From Verrucomicrobiia bacterium (GTDB taxonomy: Bacteria > Verrucomicrobiota > Verrucomicrobiia > Limisphaerales > Fontisphaeraceae): DNA of 64,000 nucleotides. Below, piece after piece: positions 46,903-55,565 of this stretch (position 1 is its first letter; each line of letters opens with the position of its first letter). A model generated the notes under the pieces. It ran no database searches. It was not told where the DNA came from and saw nothing but the letters and a program-made list of their open reading frames with translations. Location: the NCBI GenBank assembly GCA_026414565.1, contig JAOAIT010000027.1:96506-160505 (forward strand), given 5' to 3'. Made by a program: the position numbers and the translations under genes.

Positions 46903-47535
46903 CTAGCGTTCCCGCTCGGTGGATTGGACGGGATTCCGGGGTGAATGCTGCGGAAAAAGTTTGCGGGCCACGGCGGCCAGTTTATCCAGGCACTTGCTGA
47001 GGCGGGAGCTGACGGTTTTGGGGTTGAGGCGGAGGGCGGCGGCGATTTCCTCGTAGCTCAGGTCAGCAAAGTAACGGAGTTCAATGATTTCGCGGCAGGG
47101 GTCTTCGAGCTGGTGCAGGGCCTGCACCACCAGGCTGGCATCCTCGGCGGCCATGAGCGAACCATCGGGGCCGGGAGTGGGGGCGGGCAGGTCGAGGGTC
47201 AGGCCGGTTTCGGGGTCCGGCTCCTGGAGGGAGAGCGGGGCCACACCGCCGCCGCGCTTGGCGGTCTGGCGTTTGTCCACAAAGTCGCGGGTTTTATTGA
47301 CGGCGATGCGAAAAATCCAGGTTTGCAACTGGCTGCGGCCGTTAAACTCGGCCAGATGGCGGACGACGGAGAGGAAGACCTCCTGGCAGATTTCCTCCAC
47401 ATCCTCGCGGGTCAGGTCATGGGAGAGCTTGAAGATGAAGCGGCTGGTGGCGTCATAATGGCGGGTGAACAATTCATCCCACGCCCGGGAATCGCCTTGC
47501 AGGCAGCGTTGCACCAGTTGGGCTTCCTCAGCCAT
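46903..47535 (-). CDS. ECF-type RNA polymerase sigma factor
   Basis: 210 residues. Region 2 shows DLTREDVEEICQEVFLSVVRHLAEF and LQTWIFRIAVNKTRDFVDKR, and region 4 shows LEDPCREIIELRYFADLSYEEIAAALRLNPKTVSSRLSKCLDKL. A Pro/Gly-rich linker of about 35 residues joins them. Followed by its probable membrane partner. No autoregulated promoter can be named by eye. Confidence 0.93.
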   Translation of the reverse strand: MAEEAQLVQRCLQGDSRAWDELFTRHYDATSRFIFKLSHDLTREDVEEICQEVFLSVVRHLAEFNGRSQLQTWIFRIAVNKTRDFVDKRQTAKRGGGVAPLSLQEPDPETGLTLDLPAPTPGPDGSLMAAEDASLVVQALHQLEDPCREIIELRYFADLSYEEIAAALRLNPKTVSSRLSKCLDKLAAVARKLFPQHSPRNPVQSTERER

Positions 47536-47623
47536 GCCAGGGGTACCCTAGCACCAAATCGGGGCCGGCATAAGCAAAAAACAGGGCGGGCGCTGGCGGA
47601 GGCCTCCGCCGCGGGAGGGGGCG

Positions 47624-47655
47624 CAAAAAAAACGCGGGCCTTGACGGCCCGCGTT
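47624..47655 (-). terminator. Intrinsic terminator of the prs-to-rplI cluster
   Basis: On the minus strand AACGCGGGCC (47655-47646) pairs with GGCCCGCGTT (47640-47631) around a five-base loop, followed by a run of T (complement of 47624-47632). It lies 26 bases beyond the rplI stop. Confidence 0.85.
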
Positions 47656-47680
47656 GTGCCCAAAAAAGGTGGGGGGCGGA

Positions 47681-48274
47681 TTATTTGCTTTTCTCGGCTT
47701 TTTCCGCCTTGTCGGTTTTTTCAGTTTTCTCGGCCTTGTCCTTGCGGGCGCCGCGTTCGGCTTTTTTATCGCGTTTGTCGCCCTCGGCGGCGGCCTCCGG
47801 GGCCGGGATGGGCAGCGGGGTGCTGCTCTCGACGCGGATTTTCAGGGTGGCGCGGACTTCGGGATGGAGGCGCATTTCGACTTCGTGCTCGCCCAGGGTG
47901 TGGATGGGTTTGTCGAGATGGATTTTCTTGCGGTCGAGCGCGATGTCGAACTGGGTTTTGAGGGCGTCGGCGATGGTGCCGCTGGTGACGTTGCCGAACA
48001 TTTTGCCGTCCTCGCCGGTTTTGACGGTGATGACGCAGATGAGTTTCTGGAGGCTGCGGGCCAGCTCGGTCATGGTGTTGTACTCCTGGGCCTCGCGTTC
48101 GGCGCGGCGGCGGCGCAGGGCTTCGAGCCGTTTTTTGTTGCCGGCGCTCAGGGGGATCGCCAGACCCTGCGGAAAGAGATAATTGCGGGCATAACCGGCG
48201 GCGACTTTGACCTGATCGGATTCGGCGCCGAGGCCGGGGATGTTGCTGGTGAGGATGACTTCTGTCTTAGCCAT
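47681..48274 (-). CDS. rplI: 50S ribosomal protein L9 with a Lys/Ala/Glu-rich tail
   Basis: 197 residues; usual L9 is about 148. The N-terminal domain TEVILTSNIPGLGAESDQVKVAAGYARNYLFPQGLAIPLS and the connecting helix are typical. The C-terminal domain ends near residue 153. The last ~45 residues repeat Lys, Asp, Glu, Ala and Arg (KAEKTEKTDKAEK), unlike most L9. The start is the ATG at 48274. The cluster order is rpsF-ssb-rplI without rpsR. Confidence 0.95.
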   Translation of the reverse strand: MAKTEVILTSNIPGLGAESDQVKVAAGYARNYLFPQGLAIPLSAGNKKRLEALRRRRAEREAQEYNTMTELARSLQKLICVITVKTGEDGKMFGNVTSGTIADALKTQFDIALDRKKIHLDKPIHTLGEHEVEMRLHPEVRATLKIRVESSTPLPIPAPEAAAEGDKRDKKAERGARKDKAEKTEKTDKAEKAEKSK

Positions 48275-48323
48275 AAAATGAGACTCCGTGATGGTAAGGG
48301 GTTAATGAAGCGATCGCCATGGT

Positions 48324-48782
48324 TTAGAAGGGCACATCGTCGTCGTCCAGGGGCGGCGCGTCCTCGGGCGGCGGCGGCGCGGCCGGCGCGGCGGCCGGGG
48401 CGGGCCGGGCGGCGGCGTTGCCATTGGCCGGGGCTTCGGTGCGGCCGCCGGCGCTGTCCAGGAAGCTGAAGCCTTCGAGGACGACGCGCAGTTGGGAGCG
48501 TTTCTGATGGGTGTTTTTGTCCTCCCAGGTGTCGAGCCGCAGGCGGCCTTCGACAAAGAGGGGACGGCCTTTTCTGAGGTACTGGGCCAGCACCTCCGCC
48601 TGGCGGCCAAAGGCGTCAATGTCCACGAAGGTGACCTCCTCTTTTTCCTCGCCGGTTTCGGAGCGCCAGCGGCGGTTGACGGCGAGGCCGAGGCGGGCCA
48701 CGGCGGTGCCTTTGGGGGTGTACTTCAGCTCCGGGTCCCGGGTGAGGTTCCCGATGAGCAGGACTTTGTTGTAACTGGCCAT
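48324..48782 (-). CDS. ssb: Single-stranded DNA-binding protein
   Basis: 152 residues. OB-fold: MASYNKVLLIGNLTRDPELKYTPKGTAVARLGLAVNRRW. The linker (about 110-140) is Ala/Pro-rich and the C-terminus ends with the acidic tip PPLDDDDVPF used to recruit repair and replication partners. It lies between rpsF and rplI, the conserved context. Confidence 0.96.
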   Translation of the reverse strand: MASYNKVLLIGNLTRDPELKYTPKGTAVARLGLAVNRRWRSETGEEKEEVTFVDIDAFGRQAEVLAQYLRKGRPLFVEGRLRLDTWEDKNTHQKRSQLRVVLEGFSFLDSAGGRTEAPANGNAAARPAPAAAPAAPPPPEDAPPLDDDDVPF

Positions 48783-48805
48783 AGACGGAGGCGGTTGAGG
48801 CTCAA

Positions 48806-49126
48806 CTAGGCGGTGGCCGGGGCGGCCGGGGCGGCCACCTTGGGCGCCACGGTGAACATGACCCGGAAGACCTCTTCGTTGAGGGCAAACTTGGAGCGCA
48901 GGGCGGCGATGGCGGCCTCCGGCGCGTCAAAGATGATGTTGACGTAGAAGCCGGAAGCCATCTTTTTGTTGCGCACGCGGGCAAAGTTGCGTTTGTCCAT
49001 CTTCTGGATGGTTTCGACCTTGCCGCCGGCGGCGGTGATTTCGGCCACGACTTTGTCAATGGCTTCCTTGACGCCTTCCTCGCGTCCGGCCAGGTTCAAA
49101 ATAAACAGACCTTCGTACTTTTTCAC
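48806..49126 (-). CDS. rpsF: 30S ribosomal protein S6
   Basis: 106 residues. MKKYEGLFILNLAGREEGVKEAIDKVVAEI and the end FALNEEVFRVMFTVAPK fit S6. Its ATG overlaps the stop of pth by four bases (ATGA type), so the two are translationally coupled. Confidence 0.95.
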   Translation of the reverse strand: MKKYEGLFILNLAGREEGVKEAIDKVVAEITAAGGKVETIQKMDKRNFARVRNKKMASGFYVNIIFDAPEAAIAALRSKFALNEEVFRVMFTVAPKVAAPAAPATA

Positions 49127-49734
49127 TCCGCACTCTCCTGACTTGTGGGCCGTTCCAGGGGCCCGTTAAACTGATTCATGGCGGCCTGCACGCCGGCGGT
49201 GAGCCAACATTCCACCTGGCTGGCGGCGCGCTCGACCGCCTGCTCCGCCACACTGATTTCCCCGGCCCCGAAGCGGCTCAGCACATGGCTGGCCAGCTCG
49301 CGGGGCTGCCCGGCCTGGCGCCCGATGCCCACCCGCAGCCGGGCAAACGCCGTGGAGCCCACCCGGGTCTGGATGGACTCCAGCCCGTGATGGCCGCCGG
49401 AGCTGCCTTCGGGGCGCAGCCGAAGGACGCCCAGCGGCAAATCGGCATCGTCCACGATGACCAGCAGCCTTGTCAAGGGCACTTGATAGTACTCGAGTGC
49501 CGCTCCGACCGCTTCGCCGCTGAGATTCATAAACGTCAGCGGCTGGCACAACCAGCCCCGCTGGCCGGCAAACACCGCCCGGGCCAGGCGCGCCCGCAGC
49601 CGGCGGGATTCTTCCCACGCGCAGCCCCAGCGTCGGGCGAGGCAGTCGGCCACCATAAAACCGATGTTGTGCCGGGTCTGGGCATACTCGGCCCCGGGGT
49701 TTCCCAGGCCAGCCACCAGAAAAGGCGCGTCCAT
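49123..49734 (-). CDS. pth: Peptidyl-tRNA hydrolase
   Basis: 203 residues. It begins FLVAGLGNPGAEYAQTRHNIGFMVAD, with the catalytic His in QTRHNIG; LCQPLTFMNLSGEAV and VDDADLPLGVLRLRPEGSSGGHHGLESI follow. It recycles peptidyl-tRNAs. It lies between rplY and rpsF in the usual cluster order. Confidence 0.95.
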   Translation of the reverse strand: MDAPFLVAGLGNPGAEYAQTRHNIGFMVADCLARRWGCAWEESRRLRARLARAVFAGQRGWLCQPLTFMNLSGEAVGAALEYYQVPLTRLLVIVDDADLPLGVLRLRPEGSSGGHHGLESIQTRVGSTAFARLRVGIGRQAGQPRELASHVLSRFGAGEISVAEQAVERAASQVECWLTAGVQAAMNQFNGPLERPTSQESAE

Positions 49735-49779
49735 AAGGGCGGATGGGCCACCCAGCGGCAGGCAGGGGCCGGGCGGCGG

Positions 49780-50559
49780 TTACTTCTTCTTTTCGGCGGC
49801 CGGGGCTTTTTCGGCCGCTTTTTCGGCGCCCGGTTTGGCCGCAGCCTTGTCGGCCGCGGGCTTGGCGGCCGCTTTTTCGCCTTTGTCCTTCTCGGCGGCG
49901 GCGCCTTCGCCGGCTTCCTCTTTCTTTTCCTTGATCATCTCGACCTCGCCGGCGGTCACGGCCTCCTCGGCCGCGGCGGCGGCCTCCTGCTCTTCGGTGA
50001 GCGGGGCGGCCACGGCGACCACGGAGATGTGTTTGTCGCCGAGGATTTCGACGCCGGGCGGGGGCTGGATGTCCCCAATGTGCACGGCCTGGCCGATGGC
50101 CAGATGGCTGACGTCAATGATGACCTGTTCGGGCAAATCCTTGGGCAGGGCGCGGACCTTGACCTTGAAGAGGACGTGCTCGAGCACGCCGCCTTCCTTG
50201 ACGCCCTTGGCCTCGCCGACCGTCTCGATGGGCACCTGGACGGTGACTTTTTCGGTTTCGCTGACTTCGTGGAAATCCACATGCAGCACCTGGCCGGTGA
50301 GGGGGTGGTGCTGGACCTCGCGCAGGAGGGCCAGGCGCCGGGGCCGGGCATCGCCTTCGACGACGAGGTCGAGGAGCAGGTTTTCGGAGGCCGCGTGGTG
50401 CAGCAAATCCTTGATTTGTTTGGCCTGGACCTCGAGGTTCTGGGGGGGCGCCTGCCGCCCGTAAATGACCGCCGGCACGCGGCCGGCATCGCGGAGTTTT
50501 TTCACGCCGCCACGCCTGGCCAGCGTGCGCGGATAAGCCGTCAAAGCTACCGTTTTCAT
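49780..50559 (-). CDS. rplY: 50S ribosomal protein L25 (CTC form) with a Lys/Ala/Glu-rich tail
   Basis: 259 residues. The L25 domain occupies about 1-95 (GGVKKLRDAGRVPAVIYGRQ), followed by the beta-barrel TL5/CTC domain (about 98-190, VQVPIETVGEAKGVKEGGVLEHVLFKVKVRALPKDLPEQ). The last ~60 residues are low complexity Ala/Glu/Lys, much like the tail of L9 in the same cluster. It lies 47 bases after prs and 45 bases before pth. Confidence 0.93.
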   Translation of the reverse strand: MKTVALTAYPRTLARRGGVKKLRDAGRVPAVIYGRQAPPQNLEVQAKQIKDLLHHAASENLLLDLVVEGDARPRRLALLREVQHHPLTGQVLHVDFHEVSETEKVTVQVPIETVGEAKGVKEGGVLEHVLFKVKVRALPKDLPEQVIIDVSHLAIGQAVHIGDIQPPPGVEILGDKHISVVAVAAPLTEEQEAAAAAEEAVTAGEVEMIKEKKEEAGEGAAAEKDKGEKAAAKPAADKAAAKPGAEKAAEKAPAAEKKK

Positions 50560-50606
50560 CGTATATCTATATTCAAGTTACCTTCGGGTGGCCGGTTGAC
50601 GCCGCG

Positions 50607-51551
50607 TCAACTGGTCCGCCCGCCTCTGAACTCGAACAGCGAATTGACGGACAGATTGTTGGCTATCCGCTTGATCGCTTCGCCGAGCAGTCCTGCGACG
50701 GACAGGGTCGTGATGTTCACGCCCCGTATCACAGGGCGGCATACACTATCAGTGGTTATCAATTCGTCAATACAAGAATTTTTGAGCCGTTCGATGCCGG
50801 TTTTGTTGAGGATGGCATGGGAGACGCAGGCCAGGATTTGCCGGGCGCCGCGCTGGCGCAGCAGGGTGGCCGCGGCGGTCAGGGTGCCGGCGGTCTCGGT
50901 CAGGTCATCCACCAGCAGCACGTTTTTGTTGCGGACGTGGCCGATGACGGCCATGGACTCGACTTCGTGGGGGCTTTTGCGGCGTTTGGCGACGATGGCA
51001 AGCTCGGCGCCGAGCACCTGGGCGTAGGCGTAGGCCATTTTGATGCCGCCCACATCGGGGCTGACAACGACGAGGTTGGGGAGGCCCTTTTCCTTGAGGT
51101 ATTTGTACATCACCGGCGCGGCGTAGAGGTGGTCCACGGGGATGTCAAAGAAGCCCTGGATCTGCTGGGCGTGGAGGTCCATGGTGAGGACGCGGTTGGC
51201 GCCGGAGGCGACCAGGAGGTTGGCCACCAGTTTGGCGGTGATGGGGACGCGGGGCTGGTCTTTGCGGTCCTGGCGGGCGTAGCCGTAGAAGGGGAGCACG
51301 GCGGTGATGCGGTCGGCGCTGGCCCGGCGGAGGGCGTCCATCATGATGAACATCTCCATCAGGTTGTGGTTGGTGGGCGGCGAGGTGCTCTGGACGACGA
51401 AGACATCCTCGCCCCGCACGTTTTCCTCGATCTTCACGAAGGTTTCGCCGTCGGGAAACGCGCTGACGGTGCAGCGGCCCAGCTCGACGCCAATGGAGTC
51501 GCAGATGGCCCGCGCCAGTTTGGGATTGGAATTACCGCTAAAAATTTTCAC
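50607..51551 (-). CDS. prs: Ribose-phosphate pyrophosphokinase
   Basis: 314 residues from a GTG at 51551, which gives the family start VKIFSGNSNPKLARAI. The long upstream frame to 52202 is antisense to the sensor kinase and was not used. Landmarks: FPDGETFVKIEENVRG, YGYARQDRKDQPR, the metal/PRPP site ILLVDDLTETAGTLTAAA-type loop (here VLLVDDLTETAGT) and MDLHAQQIQGFFDIP. It makes PRPP from ribose-5-phosphate and ATP. First gene of the translation cluster that follows. Confidence 0.95.
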   Translation of the reverse strand: MKIFSGNSNPKLARAICDSIGVELGRCTVSAFPDGETFVKIEENVRGEDVFVVQSTSPPTNHNLMEMFIMMDALRRASADRITAVLPFYGYARQDRKDQPRVPITAKLVANLLVASGANRVLTMDLHAQQIQGFFDIPVDHLYAAPVMYKYLKEKGLPNLVVVSPDVGGIKMAYAYAQVLGAELAIVAKRRKSPHEVESMAVIGHVRNKNVLLVDDLTETAGTLTAAATLLRQRGARQILACVSHAILNKTGIERLKNSCIDELITTDSVCRPVIRGVNITTLSVAGLLGEAIKRIANNLSVNSLFEFRGGRTS

Positions 51552-51728
51552 GGTTGCTGTGTTCCTGGGTTCCCGCAAAACAAAAGACCACCTTGCCGGT
51601 GGCCCATTCCCATGCCCGGAATGTAACAATCCCGGTCGCCGGCGCAAGTGGAAATTCTGCCGGCCCCCCCGGGGGGGCGGGGGCGGACTGGACGGGCGGG
51701 GCGGAACACGATACGGTAAGGCAGAAGC

Positions 51729-54700
51729 ATGACCATGACCACGCCCATGCCGCCCAATGAAACCCAACGGCTGGAGTCGCTCCGCCGGTATGAAGTGCTG
51801 GACACCCCGCCGGAGGAGGCGCTGGACGAGCTGGCGCGGCTGGCGGCGCAGATCACCGGCACGCCCATCGCGCTGATCACGCTGGTGGATGCCGCGCGGC
51901 TCTATTTCAAGTCGCGGGTGGGGGTGAACGTGACGGAGGCGCCGCGGGAGGGCAGTTTTTGCACCGAGGCCATCTTGAGCCAGCGGGTGATGATGGTGAC
52001 GGACAGCCTGGCGGAGGCGCGGCGGGGGGGGCGGGCGCCGGTGCTGGACGGGCGGGCGATCCGGTTTTACGCGGGGGCGCCGCTGATCAATCACGAGGAG
52101 CACGCGCTGGGGACGTTGTGCGTGATGGATGTGGTGCCGCGGGAGCTGCCGTGGGAGCAGTTGGAGGCGCTGCGGATTCTGGCCCACCAGGTGATGAATC
52201 ATCTGGAGCTGCGGCTGAATTTACGGGCGCTGGAGCAGACGGCGCAGGATTACTATCGCGCCATGCAGGCGCTGGAGGAATCGGAGGCGTTTTATCATTC
52301 GCTGGTGGAGAGCCTGCCGCAGCACATCATCCGCAAGGACAGCGCCGGGCGGTTCACCTTTGCCAACCAGCGGTTCTGCCAGATGCTCAACCGGCAGCCG
52401 GAGGAGATTCTGGGGCGGACGGACTTTGATTTCTTTCCGGCGGAGATGGCGGAGAAATTCCGGCGGGATGATCAGATGGTGATGGAGAGCCGCCAGCCGC
52501 TGGATTTGATTGAGGCCAATCAAACCAAGGACGGGCAGAAGCGGTATGTGCACGTGATCAAGACGCCGGTGTTTGACGCCTTCAACCGCGTGATTGGCGT
52601 GCAGGGGATCTTCTGGGATGTGACCGAGCGGAAGCAGATGGAGGAGGCGCTGGCGTACGAGCGGGATTTGTTGCGGGCGCTGCTGGCCAACACGCCGGAT
52701 TTGATTTACTTCAAGGACGTGGAGCTGCGGATATTGCGCTGCAGCGCCAGCATGGCCCGCTGGCTGGGGCTGGCCAGCCCCGAGCAGGCCATCGGGCGGA
52801 CGGACTTTGATTTTCTGCCGCGGGAGGTGGCGCAGCGGCGGTATGAGGAGGAGCAACAACTGCTGCTCACCGGCAAGCCGGTGCTGGACAAGCTGGAGGA
52901 GATTGTGGACGCCGAGGGGGTGGCGCACTCGGTCATCACCAACAAGGTGCCCCTCTACAGCGCCACCGGCAGCCTGCGGGGGTTGATTGGCATTTCCACG
53001 GAGGTGACCCGGCTGCTGGAGACGGAGAAGGCACTGCGCACCGCGCAGGAAAAATACCGCACCATTTTCGAGCGGGCGGTGGAGGGCATTTTCCAGACCA
53101 CGCCGGACGGGCATTATCTGGATGCCAACCCGGCCCTGGCGCGGATGTACGGCTATGAGTCGCGGGAGGAATTGATCCGGGCGTTGACGGACATTGAGCA
53201 TCAGCTTTACGTCAACCCGCACCGGCGGGAGGAGTTCATCCGGTTGATGCGGGAGAAAGGGACGGTCACCGGGTTTGAATCGGAGGTGTACCGGCGGGAC
53301 GGCAGCACGATCTGGATTTCGGAGAATGCGCGGGCGGTGCACGATGAGAACGGGGAGGTGGCTTATTACGAGGGCACGGTGGAGGAGATCACCGCGCGCA
53401 AGAAGGCGGAGCTGGAGAGCGAGAACGCGCGGCGGGCGGCGGTGGAATCGGCGCGGCTGAAGACGGAGTTTCTGACCAATGTGAGCCACGAGATCCGCAC
53501 GCCGATGAACGGGATCGTGGGGATTGCCGGGCTGCTGGCGGAGACCCAGCTTACGGAGGAGCAGCGGGAGTATGTGGAAATCATCCGCTCCAGCGCCAGC
53601 GCCCTGCAGGAGCTGATCAGCGAGCTGCTGGATCTTTCCAAGATCGAGGCGGGGCGGATGGCCCTGGAGAAGGAGCCGTTCAACGTGCGCGATCTGACGG
53701 AGACCACGCTGGAGGTGCTGGCCGAGCGCGCCCATCAGAAGAATCTCGAGCTGGTGTCATGGGTGAACTGTGATCTGCCCCCGCGGCTGCTGGGCGATGC
53801 CGGCCGGTTGCGGCAGGTGCTGCTCAATCTGGTGGGCAACGCGGTCAAGTTCACGGAGCGGGGGGAGGTGCTGGTGCACGTGGCGAAGCTGGAGGAGACG
53901 GAGCATCAGGTGAAAGTGCGTTGCGAAGTGCGCGATACCGGCATCGGCATTCCGCCCGAAGTGCAGGGGCGCATTTTTCAGAGCTTTGTGCAGGCCGACG
54001 GCAGCACCACGCGGCGCTACGGCGGCCCCGGCCTGGGCCTGGCCATCTCCAAGCAACTGGTGGAGCTCATGGGCGGGCGCATCGGGGTGCATTCCACGCC
54101 GGGGCAGGGCTCGACCTTCTGGTTTGAGGTGCCGCTGGAAAAGGCGCCCGGCGAGGCCGGGATGCCGGGGCGGCTGCAGCACGTGCAGGCGCTGGCCGGC
54201 CTGTCGGTGTTGCTGGTGGATGATCATCAGGCCACCCGCGAGCTGGTGGAGTACCTGCTGGGGTACTGGGGCATGCGCGTCGAGACGGCCTCCCGCAGCG
54301 CCGAGGCGCTGGAGAAATTGCGCGCCCGCAAGGCGGCCGGGCTGGGTTTTGATTTTATCCTGCTGGACATGCAGATGCCCGACGTTTCCGGCCTGGCCCT
54401 GGCGCGGCAAATCAAGGCCGAGCAACTGGAGGGGCATGCGCATCTGGTGCTGTTCAGCCAGGTGGGCCAGCGGCCGGATGCGGAGGTGTTGCACGGGGCG
54501 GGCATTGCGTTGTGCCTGTTCAAACCGCTCAAACAGACCCGGCTGATCGAATGTCTCATCGGCCTGGCCACCGGGCGCGAGGACCTGCTGCGGCCGCTTC
54601 TGCCGGAAACCGTGTTGCGCCCGATGGATCCCTCCCGCACCGTGCGCGTGCTGGTGGCGGAGGATAATCCGGTCAACCAGAAGGTGGCCCTGCGGCAGTT

Positions 54701-55472
54701 GGCCAAACTCGGTTTGCGCGCCGATGCGGTGGCCAATGGCAAGGAGGCGCTCGAAGCCCTGGAGCGCATTCCCTACGATGTGGTGCTGTTGGATTGCAAT
54801 ATGCCGGAGATGGACGGCTACACCGCCGCGCGGGAGATCAAACGGCGGCTGCAGGATCCGCAGGCCCAGCCGCCGTTGCGCTCGCGGCCCTATCTCATTG
54901 CCATCACCGCCAACGCCCTGCGGGGCGATCGCGAGCGCTGCCTGGCCGCCGGCATGGATGATTACGTGGAAAAACCGGTGGAGCTGGCGGATTTGATGGC
55001 CGCCCTCGGCCGCGCGGGGGTGCAGATTCGGCCGGCCCAGCCGCCGGTGGCCGCGGAAACGCCCGCGCCGGCAGGACGCGAGGAGGAGGCTCCGCCTCTC
55101 GTGGACCAGCAGGCCCTGCTGCGGTTGCGGCAGTTGCAACAGCCCGGCCAGCCGGATCCGGTGGTGGAAATGATAGACCTGTTTTTGCAGGATCTGCCGC
55201 GGCGGCTGCAGCTCATTGGCGATGCCGTCCAACGCCAGGATGCCGCCGCTCTGAAGGCCGCCGCGCACAGCCTCAAAGGCAGCGCCCGCAACATGGGGGC
55301 GGTCCGCCTGGCCGCGCTGTGCAGCGAGCTGGAGAAGTTGGGCCGCGAGGGACAGGCCGGCGCCGGCGCGGCCGCGTTGTGGCAACAACTGCAGCAACAC
55401 CACGCCGAGCTGGTGCGCGTGCTGGAGCAATTCAAACAACAGCCGCCGGCAGAGCCGGGGCCACGGGACTGA
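51729..55472 (+). CDS. Hybrid sensor histidine kinase (GAF-PAS-PAS-PAS-HisKA-HATPase-REC-REC-Hpt)
   Basis: 1247 residues with no clear membrane segment, so probably a soluble sensor. GAF at about 15-160; three PAS domains at about 185-300, 310-430 and 440-560. The HisKA motif [16 protein letters not shown] holds H587. The ATPase domain shows [14 protein letters not shown] and [31 protein letters not shown]. Two receiver domains follow: one with [13 protein letters not shown], one with [16 protein letters not shown] and KP near [11 protein letters not shown]-terminal Hpt domain has the phospho-His in [15 protein letters not shown]. This is a complete internal phosphorelay; the output regulator is not nearby. 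Confidence 0.93.
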   Translation: MTMTTPMPPNETQRLESLRRYEVLDTPPEEALDELARLAAQITGTPIALITLVDAARLYFKSRVGVNVTEAPREGSFCTEAILSQRVMMVTDSLAEARRGGRAPVLDGRAIRFYAGAPLINHEEHALGTLCVMDVVPRELPWEQLEALRILAHQVMNHLELRLNLRALEQTAQDYYRAMQALEESEAFYHSLVESLPQHIIRKDSAGRFTFANQRFCQMLNRQPEEILGRTDFDFFPAEMAEKFRRDDQMVMESRQPLDLIEANQTKDGQKRYVHVIKTPVFDAFNRVIGVQGIFWDVTERKQMEEALAYERDLLRALLANTPDLIYFKDVELRILRCSASMARWLGLASPEQAIGRTDFDFLPREVAQRRYEEEQQLLLTGKPVLDKLEEIVDAEGVAHSVITNKVPLYSATGSLRGLIGISTEVTRLLETEKALRTAQEKYRTIFERAVEGIFQTTPDGHYLDANPALARMYGYESREELIRALTDIEHQLYVNPHRREEFIRLMREKGTVTGFESEVYRRDGSTIWISENARAVHDENGEVAYYEGTVEEITARKKAELESENARRAAVESARLKTEFLTNVSHEIRTPMNGIVGIAGLLAETQLTEEQREYVEIIRSSASALQELISELLDLSKIEAGRMALEKEPFNVRDLTETTLEVLAERAHQKNLELVSWVNCDLPPRLLGDAGRLRQVLLNLVGNAVKFTERGEVLVHVAKLEETEHQVKVRCEVRDTGIGIPPEVQGRIFQSFVQADGSTTRRYGGPGLGLAISKQLVELMGGRIGVHSTPGQGSTFWFEVPLEKAPGEAGMPGRLQHVQALAGLSVLLVDDHQATRELVEYLLGYWGMRVETASRSAEALEKLRARKAAGLGFDFILLDMQMPDVSGLALARQIKAEQLEGHAHLVLFSQVGQRPDAEVLHGAGIALCLFKPLKQTRLIECLIGLATGREDLLRPLLPETVLRPMDPSRTVRVLVAEDNPVNQKVALRQLAKLGLRADAVANGKEALEALERIPYDVVLLDCNMPEMDGYTAAREIKRRLQDPQAQPPLRSRPYLIAITANALRGDRERCLAAGMDDYVEKPVELADLMAALGRAGVQIRPAQPPVAAETPAPAGREEEAPPLVDQQALLRLRQLQQPGQPDPVVEMIDLFLQDLPRRLQLIGDAVQRQDAAALKAAAHSLKGSARNMGAVRLAALCSELEKLGREGQAGAGAAALWQQLQQHHAELVRVLEQFKQQPPAEPGPRD

Positions 55473-55565
55473 AAGCCGGCGGCATTCTCCGGCGGGGCGG
55501 GGTCTGGCGCGCCTGCGTGAAAAATCGGATTTGCGGCGGCCTCGAGTCCTGTGGTATGAGGCCTC

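Noticed and set aside
50607..52202. 531-codon minus-strand frame including prs
   Set aside because: Only the part from 51551 matches ribose-phosphate pyrophosphokinase; the upstream extension is antisense to the sensor kinase gene.
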